A stretch of 7,978 nt of DNA from Planctomycetota bacterium (lineage in GTDB: Bacteria; Planctomycetota; Planctomycetia; Isosphaerales; Isosphaeraceae): positions 1-7,978 of the forward strand of contig JAJYCH010000184.1 in the NCBI GenBank assembly GCA_021778575.1, given 5' to 3'. The position numbers and the translations under genes were made by a program. Below are positions 1 through 7,978 of the stretch, one piece after another; the stretch's first letter is position 1; each line of letters begins with the position of its first letter. The notes beneath the pieces were generated by a model. That model saw only the letters and a program-made list of their open reading frames with translations. It ran no database searches and was not told the origin of the DNA.

Positions 1-3000
1 GGTTCGGCGCAAGGGAAGAACGGCTTCAAGCTTTCGCTCCGAGGCTACGACCCGATCTTCGACGTCCGGGCCTTCACCGACGACCAGGCGGCGCGTCGGG
101 TCAACGTCGCCTCGCCCGACGATAGCCTGATGCTCCTGAAGCCGACGGCCGCCGTACCCCACGTGGGCGGCCAGGTCATGGTCCCGGGCGAACCTTATTA
201 TGAGACGATTCGAGCCTGGATCGCCGACGGAGCGGTCTTGAAGTCCGACACGCCCCGGGTCGCGAGGATCGAACTGTCGCCGACCAACCCGATTATTCAG
301 CAAGTGGGCCTGAAACAGCAGATCCGCGTCCTGGCGACCTACACCAACGGCGAGATCCGCGACGTGACCCGCGAGGCGTTCGTCGAGAGCGGCAATATCG
401 AGGTGGTCTCGGCCAACAAGTCGGGGTTGATGACCTCGCTCCGTCGCGGCGAGGCCCCGCTTCTGGCCCGGTTCGAAGGGGCCTACGCGGCCACGACGTT
501 GACCGTCATGGGCGACCGGTCGGGCTTCGTCTGGGAGCAACCTCCCACCCAGGGCCGGATCGACGAGCTGACCGCCGACAAGTGGCGGCGGATGAAGATC
601 AAGCCCTCGGGCCTCTGCTCCGACGCCGAGTTCCTCCGCCGGGTCACGCTCGACCTGACCGGTCTGCCGCCGACCGCCGACGACGTCCGCGCCTTCCTCG
701 CCGACACACGTGAAACCCGCGTGAAGCGCGATGAACTGGTCGATCGCCTGATCGGCAGCAAGGAATATGTCGAGTACTGGACCAATAAATGGGCCGACCT
801 GCTTCAGGTGAACCGCAAGTTCCTCGGAGTCGAAGGGGCGGTCGGCTTCCGGAAGTGGATTCGCGACCAGGTCGCCGCGAATGTTCCGTATGACCAGTTC
901 GTCCGCTCGATCCTGACCGCCGGTGGGACCAACCGCGAACATCCCGCCGCATCGTATTACAAGGTTCTCCGCGAACCGGCCGCGATGATGGAGAACACGA
1001 CGCAACTGTTCCTGGCCGTCCGGTTCAACTGCAACAAGTGCCACGACCACCCGTTCGAGAAGTGGACCCAGGACCAGTATTATCAGACGGCGGCGTTCTT
1101 CGCCCGGGTCGGCCTGAAGCCGGACCCAGCCTCGAAGGGTCGGACCATCGGCGGCAGCGCCGTCGAGACGCCTCAGCCCTTGTTCGAGGAAGTCTGGGAC
1201 CAGCCCAGCGGCGAGATGATCCACGACCGGACCAAGAAGGTCGCCCCGCCCGTCCTGCCCTACGCCGCGGCTCACCCGTCGATCGCCAACGGCTCGCGCC
1301 GCGAGGAGCTGGCAAGCTGGATCACGGCGAAGGAAAACCCTTACTTTGCCAAGAGCTACGTGAACCGGCTCTGGGGCTATCTGTTCGGCGTCGGGATCAT
1401 CGAACCGCTCGACGACCTTCGGGCCGGCAACCCGGCCACCAATCCCGAGTTGCTCGACTACCTGACCGAGGAGTTCCTCAAGAGCGGCTTCGACGCCCGT
1501 CACGTCATCCGCCAGATTTGCAAGTCGCGAACCTATCAACTGTCGGTCAACGCGAACGAGTGGAATGATGACGACAAGATCAACTACTCCCACGCCACCG
1601 CTCGACGACTTCCGGCCGAGGTTCTCTACGACGCGGTGAACCGGGCCACCGGCGCGGTCTCGAAGTTCCCCGGAGTGCCGACCGGCACCCGGGCGGCCGA
1701 ACTGCCCGACTCCGAGGTCGAACTGCCCAGCGGCTTCCTGACCACCTTCGGCCGACCGGCTCGCGAAAGTGCCTGCGAATGCGAACGTTCGAGCGGGCTC
1801 CAGCTCGGCCCGGTCATGGCGCTGGTCAGCGGCCCGACGATCAGCGACGCCATCGGCGATAACAGCAACGACGTGGCCAGGCTGGTCCAGACCGTGCCCG
1901 ACGACGGCAAGCTCGTCGATGAACTGTTCCTCCGGATTCTCAACCGTCCCGCGACTCCCGAGGAGATCAACTCCTGCCTCAAGGAGTTCCAGGAGATCCA
2001 GGCCGACCACGTCCGGCTGGCCGAGGCGATGGGACGTCGCGAAACCGAAGTCGCGCTGGCCCGGCCGTCGATCGAGATTCGTCGAGCCGCCGACATCGCC
2101 GCCGCCCGAAAAGAGCTGATGGCCTACGAGGCTTCGATCGCCCCCAAGATCGCCGAGGCCGAACGCCAGAAGGCCGAGCGGACGGCCGCTCTCGAAAAGG
2201 AACTGAAGGATTACGAGGCCACCCTGTCGGCCAAGGTCGACCAGTGGGAAAAGACCCAGTCGACCGCCGTTCGCTGGCTGCCGCTGATTCCCAAAGAGCT
2301 GAAAGCTCCCGCCGGAACCATTCTCACCGCCAGCCCCGACGGCTCGATCCTCGTCACCGGTGCCAACAAGAACGGCGTCTACGAGATCACCGCCGAGACC
2401 GACCTGACCGACATCACCGGGCTTCGGCTCGAAGCCCTGGCCGATGACAGCCTGCCCGGCAAAGGCCCGGGCCGCGCCCCTAACGGCAACTTCGTACTCA
2501 ACGAGCTCGATCTCCTCGCCGGACCCAAGGGCGACCCGAAACAACTCAAGCCGGTGAAGCTCCAGAACCCCCGATCCGACTTCAACCAGGTGAGCCTGAC
2601 CATCAACGAAGCGATCGACGGCAACCGAGCCGCTGCGGGGAATGGCTGGGCGATCCACCCGGCGATGGGGCTGACCCACTGGGCGACCTTCGAGACCGCC
2701 ACGCCGATCGGCTCGACCGGCGGAACCACGTTGACCGTCAAGCTGACCCACGCCTACACCGACGGGATGCATACGCTTGGCCGGTTCCGGCTCTCGGTCA
2801 CCAAGCTGGCACGGCCCGTCGGTCTCGGCCTGGCCGAGGATTATCGAGTGATCCTCGCGACCGTCCCCGAACTTCGAACCGAGGCCCAGCGCAACACGAT
2901 CCTGGCCTTGCATCGGACGATCGACCCCGAATACGGCAAGCGAGTCGACGCCCTCAACGCCAGCCGGGCTCCGCTGCCCGGCGATCCGCACGTCGACGAG

Positions 3001-3174
3001 CTCCGAGCCCGGGTGGACGCCGCCAGCAAGCCACTGCCGGCCGACCCCCGGCTGACCCAGCTCCGGGCCGACGTCGAGCAGTCGATCAAGCAAGCCATCG
3101 ATCGGCGATTGACCGCCGCGCAGGATATCGCCTGGGCGCTGATCAACAGCCCCTCGTTCCTCTTCAATCATTGA
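1..3174 (+). CDS. PSCyt1/BIG2/DUF1549/DUF1553 planctomycete multidomain protein, 5' partial
   Basis: The reading frame is open from base 1, so the true start and probably a signal peptide lie upstream; 1057 residues are visible. Residues 1-80 (GSAQGKNGFKLSLRGYDP, then LMLLKPTAAVPHVGG) match the part of a PSCyt1 haem domain that follows its CxxCH, whose C and H would fall just before the window. Residues ~87-170 look like a BIG2 Ig-like domain. Residues ~188-370 are DUF1549 (PSCyt2), with a second CxxCH (CNKCHDHPFEKW, from residue 344). DUF1553 (PSD1) runs from ~433 to ~665 and includes RPARESACECERSS. Then come a Glu/Lys/Ala-rich, probably coiled-coil stretch (~675-750), a beta-rich domain starting at W759 (to ~934), three 20-residue repeats, and the DUF1553 end signature AAQDIAWALINSPSFLFNH (1039-1057). 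Such proteins are typical of Planctomycetes, presumably exported and haem-binding; a role in extracellular redox or polymer breakdown is only speculation. It probably shares an operon with the DUF1501 gene downstream. Confidence 0.93.
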   Translation, partial: GSAQGKNGFKLSLRGYDPIFDVRAFTDDQAARRVNVASPDDSLMLLKPTAAVPHVGGQVMVPGEPYYETIRAWIADGAVLKSDTPRVARIELSPTNPIIQQVGLKQQIRVLATYTNGEIRDVTREAFVESGNIEVVSANKSGLMTSLRRGEAPLLARFEGAYAATTLTVMGDRSGFVWEQPPTQGRIDELTADKWRRMKIKPSGLCSDAEFLRRVTLDLTGLPPTADDVRAFLADTRETRVKRDELVDRLIGSKEYVEYWTNKWADLLQVNRKFLGVEGAVGFRKWIRDQVAANVPYDQFVRSILTAGGTNREHPAASYYKVLREPAAMMENTTQLFLAVRFNCNKCHDHPFEKWTQDQYYQTAAFFARVGLKPDPASKGRTIGGSAVETPQPLFEEVWDQPSGEMIHDRTKKVAPPVLPYAAAHPSIANGSRREELASWITAKENPYFAKSYVNRLWGYLFGVGIIEPLDDLRAGNPATNPELLDYLTEEFLKSGFDARHVIRQICKSRTYQLSVNANEWNDDDKINYSHATARRLPAEVLYDAVNRATGAVSKFPGVPTGTRAAELPDSEVELPSGFLTTFGRPARESACECERSSGLQLGPVMALVSGPTISDAIGDNSNDVARLVQTVPDDGKLVDELFLRILNRPATPEEINSCLKEFQEIQADHVRLAEAMGRRETEVALARPSIEIRRAADIAAARKELMAYEASIAPKIAEAERQKAERTAALEKELKDYEATLSAKVDQWEKTQSTAVRWLPLIPKELKAPAGTILTASPDGSILVTGANKNGVYEITAETDLTDITGLRLEALADDSLPGKGPGRAPNGNFVLNELDLLAGPKGDPKQLKPVKLQNPRSDFNQVSLTINEAIDGNRAAAGNGWAIHPAMGLTHWATFETATPIGSTGGTTLTVKLTHAYTDGMHTLGRFRLSVTKLARPVGLGLAEDYRVILATVPELRTEAQRNTILALHRTIDPEYGKRVDALNASRAPLPGDPHVDELRARVDAASKPLPADPRLTQLRADVEQSIKQAIDRRLTAAQDIAWALINSPSFLFNH
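2923..3093 (+). repeat. Three in-frame 60-base repeats encoding 20-residue units
   Basis: Within the large DUF1553 protein, three units follow each other with an exact period of 20 codons: DPEYGKRVDALNASRAPLPG (2923-2982), DPHVDELRARVDAASKPLPA (2983-3042) and DPRLTQLRADVEQSIKQ (from 3043). The shared pattern is a DP start, a short helix with hydrophobic and charged positions (LRAxV), and a Pro-Leu-Pro turn. At the DNA level the copies have diverged, so they are old and kept at the protein level. They probably form short helices joined by proline turns, spacing the preceding beta-rich domain from the C-terminal DUF1553 signature. Confidence 0.75.
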
Positions 3175-3192
3175 GAAGTGAAACGGACGGGT

Positions 3193-3216
3193 GCGTCGAG
3201 TGCTCGACGCCCTTTT
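3193..3216 (+). terminator. Small terminator-like hairpin between the DUF1553 and DUF1501 genes
   Basis: A perfect inverted repeat, GCGTCGAG (3193-3200) and CTCGACGC (3203-3210), can form a stem of about 7 base pairs with a 4-base loop and is followed by CCTTTT. It starts 18 bases after the stop codon of the upstream gene and ends about 35 bases before the preferred start of the next. The stem is short and the T run only four, so it is more likely a partial terminator, attenuator or mRNA 3'-end stabiliser than a full stop to transcription. No separate promoter is evident after it. Confidence 0.4.
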
Positions 3217-3239
3217 GAGAATCTTCCCTCGAACGCCTC

Positions 3240-3244
3240 GGAGA
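3240..3244 (+). promoter_or_regulatory. Ribosome binding site deciding the DUF1501 start
   Basis: GGAGA lies 6 bases before the ATG at 3251. The in-frame GTG at 3191 has no comparable site in front of it, and the hairpin at 3193-3210 would sit inside the extension it adds. The ATG at 3251 is therefore the better start. Confidence 0.65.
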
Positions 3245-3250
3245 ACCGCG

Positions 3251-4732
<1,482 letters not shown>

Positions 4733-4773
4733 GCGTTGAGCCGACTCTCTCACCACCTGAAGTCGCCTCGCCA

Positions 4774-4820
4774 GGGTGGCGTCGATCCTTCGCCCGAGGA
4801 TCGACACCACCCGACGTTTT
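4774..4820 (+). terminator. Probable intrinsic terminator after the DUF1501 gene
   Basis: The left arm GGGTGGCGTCGATCCT (4774-4789) and right arm AGGATCGACACCACCC (4797-4812) pair over 16 positions with a single C-A mismatch, around a 7-base loop. TTTT follows at 4817-4820 after a 4-base spacer. It starts 41 bases after the DUF1501 stop codon and ends just before the ribosome binding site of the next gene. The stem is very stable; the T run is short and not adjacent, which leaves some doubt. It most likely separates the DUF1553-DUF1501 unit from the formate dehydrogenase unit. No convincing sigma-70-type promoter is visible in the 108-base gap, so the promoter of the second unit is not located. 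Confidence 0.62.
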
Positions 4821-4828
4821 GATGCTGC

Positions 4829-4833
4829 GGGGA
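4829..4833 (+). promoter_or_regulatory. Ribosome binding site of the small DUF7009-like gene
   Basis: GGGGA lies 7 bases before the ATG at 4841, a good match and spacing. It supports that ATG over the upstream in-frame extension, which is not conserved-looking and would cover the terminator hairpin. Confidence 0.55.
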
Positions 4834-4840
4834 ATCAGCG

Positions 4841-5278
4841 ATGAAGCTCCGAATCAAGGGAAACTCGATCCGGTTACGGCTCGGTCGGTCGGAGGTCTCG
4901 AATCTGGTCGCCGGTGAGATCATCGAGGAGTCGACCACATTCGACCCGGAGGGTCGCCAGCGGCTGACTTTCCGGTTATTCTCGACCAAAGCCGTGGTCG
5001 AGGTCTCGGCAAGCTTCGAGGATGGCTCACTCACCGTTCGGTTGCCCACCGATCTGGCCCGGAATTGGGGAACGACCGAGCGGATCGGGATCGAGGCCGT
5101 TCAACCGTCGTCGAACGGGACAAGCTTGCGCATCCTGATCGAGAAAGACCTCGAATGCCTCGACGCGCCCCCCGAGGAATCCCAGGCCGACGCTTATCCT
5201 CGGCCAAGCCACGATGCCGCTTGCTCGTCGACGACCAGGGATCTTCGCCAGGAATCGTTGCCGATCGACAGTCTCTGA
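4841..5278 (+). CDS. Small conserved hypothetical protein, DUF7009-like
   Basis: This 145-residue protein has no signal peptide or membrane segment and is probably cytoplasmic. The N-terminal motif [19 protein letters not shown], the central [19 protein letters not shown] and the later [13 protein letters not shown] resemble a small family annotated as DUF7009; this assignment is from memory of its pattern. Alternating hydrophobic residues suggest a compact, mostly beta fold over residues 1-115, followed by a polar tail (~116-145) with an acidic Pro/Glu/Asp segment and a Ser/Thr-rich end. The acidic [13 protein letters not shown] stretch also looks typical of the family; the last ~20 residues do not. 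No catalytic or metal-binding motif is evident. Its stop codon is 10 bases before the start of the formate dehydrogenase gene, which suggests a role with that enzyme, for example in assembly, stability or regulation, but no function is known. Confidence 0.85.
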   Translation: MKLRIKGNSIRLRLGRSEVSNLVAGEIIEESTTFDPEGRQRLTFRLFSTKAVVEVSASFEDGSLTVRLPTDLARNWGTTERIGIEAVQPSSNGTSLRILIEKDLECLDAPPEESQADAYPRPSHDAACSSTTRDLRQESLPIDSL

Positions 5279-5283
5279 GAGGA
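5278..5283 (+). promoter_or_regulatory. Ribosome binding site of the dehydrogenase gene, overlapping the upstream stop
   Basis: AGAGGA lies 5 bases before the ATG at 5289, and its first base is the last base of the TGA stop of the preceding gene. Ribosomes finishing the small gene would stop on this site, an arrangement that favours translational coupling. Confidence 0.7.
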
Positions 5284-5288
5284 CGGGA

Positions 5289-7978
5289 ATGAGCCAGGTC
5301 ACGATCAACGGGACTCCTCGCGAGGCCCATCCCGGCGAGCGTCTGATTGACGTCATCCTGCGCGAGGCGATCGAGCTGCCGGCCGTCTGTTATCACCCCC
5401 AGCTTGGCCCGATCCAGACCTGCGATACCTGTCTGGTCGAGGTGAACGGCCAGATGGTCCGGGCCTGCGGGACGAAGATCAGCGCGGGAATGACCGTCGT
5501 CACCAACTCGAAGGCCGCCGCCACCGCTCAGCACGCCGCGTTCGACCGGATTCTCGGCAATCATCTGCTCTATTGCACCGTCTGCGACAACAATAACGGC
5601 AACTGCACGGTCCACAACACCACGCGGATGCTCGCGATCGAGCATCAGGCCATCCCCTATCGGCCCAAGCCGTATCCGGTCGACAACTCGAATCCGTTCT
5701 ACCGCTACGACCCCAATCAGTGCATCCTCTGCGGCCGATGCGTCCAGGCTTGCCAGGATGTTCAGGTCAACGAAACCTTGTCGATCCGCTGGGAATCGGA
5801 CCACCCTCGGGTCCTCTGGGACGGCGGTGCTTTGATCGGTGAATCAAGCTGTGTCTCGTGCGGGCATTGCGTGACGGTCTGTCCGTGCAACGCGTTGATG
5901 GAAAAGTCGATGCTCGGCCGAGCCGGGTTCATGACGGCACTGCCCAAGACCGCGCTCGATGGGATGATCGACATCGTCAAGGGGATCGAGCCCGAAATGG
6001 GCTATGGGACGATCCTGAAGGTCTCCGAGGCCGAAGCGGCCATGCGGGAGTCGCGAATCCGCCGGACCAAGACGGTTTGCACCTATTGCGGGGTCGGCTG
6101 TAGCTTCGACGTCTGGACCAAGGACCGCCAGATCCTCAAGGTCGAGCCCGAAGCCGGTCCGACCAACGGAATCTCCACCTGCGTGAAGGGGAAATTCGGC
6201 TGGGACTTCGTCAACAGTCCCGATCGGTTGACCACGCCGTTGATCCGCGAAGGGAATCAGTTTCGCGAAGCCACCTGGCCCGAGGCGTTCAACCTGATCG
6301 CCCGCCGCTTCGGCGAGATCAAGGCCGAGCATGGACCCGATGCGCTGGCATTTATCTCGTCGTCGAAATGCACGAACGAAGAAAGCTACCTGATGCAGAA
6401 GCTGGCCCGGGCGGTGATCGGCACGAACAACATCGACAATTGTTCGCGCTATTGCCAGGCCCCGGCCACGGTCGGCCTGTTCCGGACGGTCGGCTACGGC
6501 GGCGACTCCGGCTCGGTCACCGATATCGCCCAGGCGGGGCTGGTCCTGATCATCGGCAGCAACACCGCCGAGAGCCACCCCGTGCTCGCGACCCGGGTCA
6601 AGAGCGCCCAGAAACTTCGTGGGCAAACCTTGATCGTCGCCGACATCCGTGAACATGAGATGGCACGTCGGGCCGACGTCTTCCTGCGTCCCCATCCCGG
6701 GACAGACCTCGTCTGGCTCTCGGCGGTCTGCCGCTACCTGATCGACGAGAAAATGATCGACAAAGAGTTTGTTGATCAATGGGTCAACGGTCTCGACGAT
6801 TATCGCCGGAGCCTCGAACCATTCACGCTCGAAGCCGCCGAGCAAGCGACCGGAATCGCCGGCGAAACCTTGAAATCCGTCGCCAGGCAGATCGCCGAGG
6901 CCGATGGCGTCTGCATTCTCTGGGCGATGGGCGTGACGCAACATACGATGGCGTCGGACACCTCGACGGTGATCTCGAATCTGCTCCTGCTCACCGGAAA
7001 TTACATGAAGCCCGGCGCCGGTGCGTACCCGCTCCGAGGCCACAACAATGTTCAGGGGGCAAGCGACCACGGATCAATGCCCGGCAAGGTGACCGGCTAT
7101 CAGGCGGTCGATGACCCTGACGTCCAGGCCCGGTTCGAGGCCGCCTGGGGCGTCCCGTTGCCGACCAGGCAGGGGCTCGATAATCACGAGATGGTCAAGG
7201 CCATCCACGACGGCAAGCTGAAGTCGATGTACCTGATCGGCGAGGAAATGAGTCTCGTCGACTCGAACGCCAACGACGTTCAGGCCGCGTTCTCGAAGCT
7301 CGACTTCTTCGTGGTCCAGGACATCTTTTTCAGCGCCACCTGCCAGTTCGCCGACGTGGTTCTTCCAGCTTCCCCGAGCCTCGAAAAGGACGGCACCTTC
7401 ACCAACACCGAGCGTCGGGTCCAGCGCCTCAATCAGGTCTTCGAGCCGCTCGGCGATAGCCGGCCGGACTGGCGGATCACGCTCGAACTGGCCCAGCATC
7501 TGGGTGCGAAGTGGGATTATGCCCACCCGTCGGAGATCATGGACGAGATCGCCTCGGTCACTCCCTTGTTCGCGGGCGTGACCTATGACCGGCTCGAAGG
7601 GTACAACTCGCTCCAGTGGCCGGTGACCGCCGACGGGACCGATCAACCGCTTCTCTTCACGCAAGGATTCCCGTTCCCCGACGGCAAGGCCCGGCTCCAC
7701 GGCGTGAAGTGGTCGGACCCGACCGACCAGCCGGACGACGAATACGACCTTCACCTGAACAACGGCAACCTGCTCGAACACTTCCACGAAGGGAACATGA
7801 CCTACCGGGTCGAAGGTATCAAGGAAAAGGCCCCCGACGTGTTCGTCGAGGGCTCGCCCGAACTCGCCGAAAGTCGTGGTATTGTGAGCGGAACATGGGT
7901 TCAATTGATCTCACGCTACGGCCGGGTAAAGCTCCGGGCGCTGGTGACCGACCGGGTTCAGGGGAAGCAGCTTTTCAT
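5289..7978 (+). CDS. fdhF: Formate dehydrogenase alpha subunit (molybdopterin, NuoG-like N-terminus), 3' partial
   Basis: 896 residues are visible and the frame is open at the right edge; about 80-100 residues should be missing. The order is: a [2Fe-2S] ferredoxin domain (C34, C45, C48, C60); a His-Cys3 cluster (H92, C96, C99, C106); two [4Fe-4S] motifs (C145/C148/C151/C155 and C188/C191/C194/C198); the [4Fe-4S] of the molybdenum domain (C264, C267, C271, C298); the molybdopterin core; and, from ~816, the start of the dinucleotide-binding domain ([13 protein letters not shown]). The likely molybdenum ligand is C389 in CSRYCQAPA, encoded by TGC, so the enzyme does not use selenocysteine. R583 in [14 protein letters not shown] matches the conserved active-site arginine (R333 in E. 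coli FDH-H). The enzyme should oxidise formate to CO2 and pass electrons through its clusters to a soluble acceptor in the cytoplasm. Closest in pattern are YjgC/YrhE-like proteins of Firmicutes, whose activity is less well proven than that of FdsA. No partner subunit is in the window. Confidence 0.93.
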   Translation, partial: MSQVTINGTPREAHPGERLIDVILREAIELPAVCYHPQLGPIQTCDTCLVEVNGQMVRACGTKISAGMTVVTNSKAAATAQHAAFDRILGNHLLYCTVCDNNNGNCTVHNTTRMLAIEHQAIPYRPKPYPVDNSNPFYRYDPNQCILCGRCVQACQDVQVNETLSIRWESDHPRVLWDGGALIGESSCVSCGHCVTVCPCNALMEKSMLGRAGFMTALPKTALDGMIDIVKGIEPEMGYGTILKVSEAEAAMRESRIRRTKTVCTYCGVGCSFDVWTKDRQILKVEPEAGPTNGISTCVKGKFGWDFVNSPDRLTTPLIREGNQFREATWPEAFNLIARRFGEIKAEHGPDALAFISSSKCTNEESYLMQKLARAVIGTNNIDNCSRYCQAPATVGLFRTVGYGGDSGSVTDIAQAGLVLIIGSNTAESHPVLATRVKSAQKLRGQTLIVADIREHEMARRADVFLRPHPGTDLVWLSAVCRYLIDEKMIDKEFVDQWVNGLDDYRRSLEPFTLEAAEQATGIAGETLKSVARQIAEADGVCILWAMGVTQHTMASDTSTVISNLLLLTGNYMKPGAGAYPLRGHNNVQGASDHGSMPGKVTGYQAVDDPDVQARFEAAWGVPLPTRQGLDNHEMVKAIHDGKLKSMYLIGEEMSLVDSNANDVQAAFSKLDFFVVQDIFFSATCQFADVVLPASPSLEKDGTFTNTERRVQRLNQVFEPLGDSRPDWRITLELAQHLGAKWDYAHPSEIMDEIASVTPLFAGVTYDRLEGYNSLQWPVTADGTDQPLLFTQGFPFPDGKARLHGVKWSDPTDQPDDEYDLHLNNGNLLEHFHEGNMTYRVEGIKEKAPDVFVEGSPELAESRGIVSGTWVQLISRYGRVKLRALVTDRVQGKQLF

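Noticed and set aside
1038..1568. A 176-residue open frame on the + strand in another frame
   Set aside because: It overlaps the DUF1549/DUF1553 coding sequence completely and has an Arg/Pro-rich composition typical of an off-frame reading of GC-rich DNA.
5031..5804. A 257-residue open frame on the minus strand
   Set aside because: It crosses the end of the DUF7009-like gene and the iron-sulphur part of the dehydrogenase gene antisense, with no family motif; it is a composition shadow.
6453..6455. Possible selenocysteine at the dehydrogenase active site
   Set aside because: The codon is TGC (Cys), not TGA, so no recoding is needed.
5844..7070. A 408-residue open frame on the minus strand
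   Set aside because: It lies antisense to the clearly recognisable dehydrogenase gene; long antisense frames are expected from its strong GC third-position bias, and the translation has no recognisable motif.
7074..7904. A 276-residue open frame on the minus strand
   Set aside because: It is fully antisense to the C-terminal half of the dehydrogenase gene, whose protein motifs continue in the + frame.

Overview
The window reads as chromosomal DNA from a GC-rich planctomycete, most likely a member of the Isosphaeraceae or a relative. The evidence is a DUF1549/DUF1553 'planctomycete cytochrome' protein followed at once by a Tat-exported DUF1501 protein, a pairing that is greatly expanded in Planctomycetes, together with strongly GC-biased third codon positions throughout. 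The family-level placement is inference; the phylum-level placement is well supported. All four genes lie on the + strand and fill almost the whole window, with no sign of mobile elements, CRISPR arrays, tRNAs or rRNAs.

Left half (1-4732): a large multidomain protein, cut by the left edge, carries the end of a PSCyt1-type haem domain, a bacterial Ig-like domain, DUF1549 (PSCyt2, with a CxxCH motif), DUF1553 (PSD1), a charged helical stretch, a beta-rich domain, three 20-residue repeats and the DUF1553 C-terminal signature. After a 76-base gap with a small terminator-like hairpin comes a DUF1501 protein with a twin-arginine signal. The two probably form one operon and act outside the cytoplasmic membrane. 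The biochemical role of this widespread pair is not established.

Middle (4733-4840): a strong 16-base-pair hairpin followed by TTTT closes the first unit.

Right half (4841-7978): a small cytoplasmic protein of 145 residues, resembling the uncharacterised DUF7009 family, sits 10 bases upstream of a large molybdenum/iron-sulphur formate dehydrogenase alpha subunit that is open at the right edge. The stop codon of the small gene runs into the ribosome binding site of the dehydrogenase gene, so the two are almost certainly co-transcribed and perhaps translationally coupled. The dehydrogenase has a complete NuoG-like N-terminal iron-sulphur array and a Cys (not selenocysteine) active site of the 'CSRYCQ' type seen in the Bacillus/Staphylococcus YjgC/YrhE-like clade. 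It probably oxidises formate (C1 metabolism or electron supply), but its electron-accepting partner lies outside the window. The most interesting lead is the tight link between the uncharacterised small protein and this dehydrogenase.
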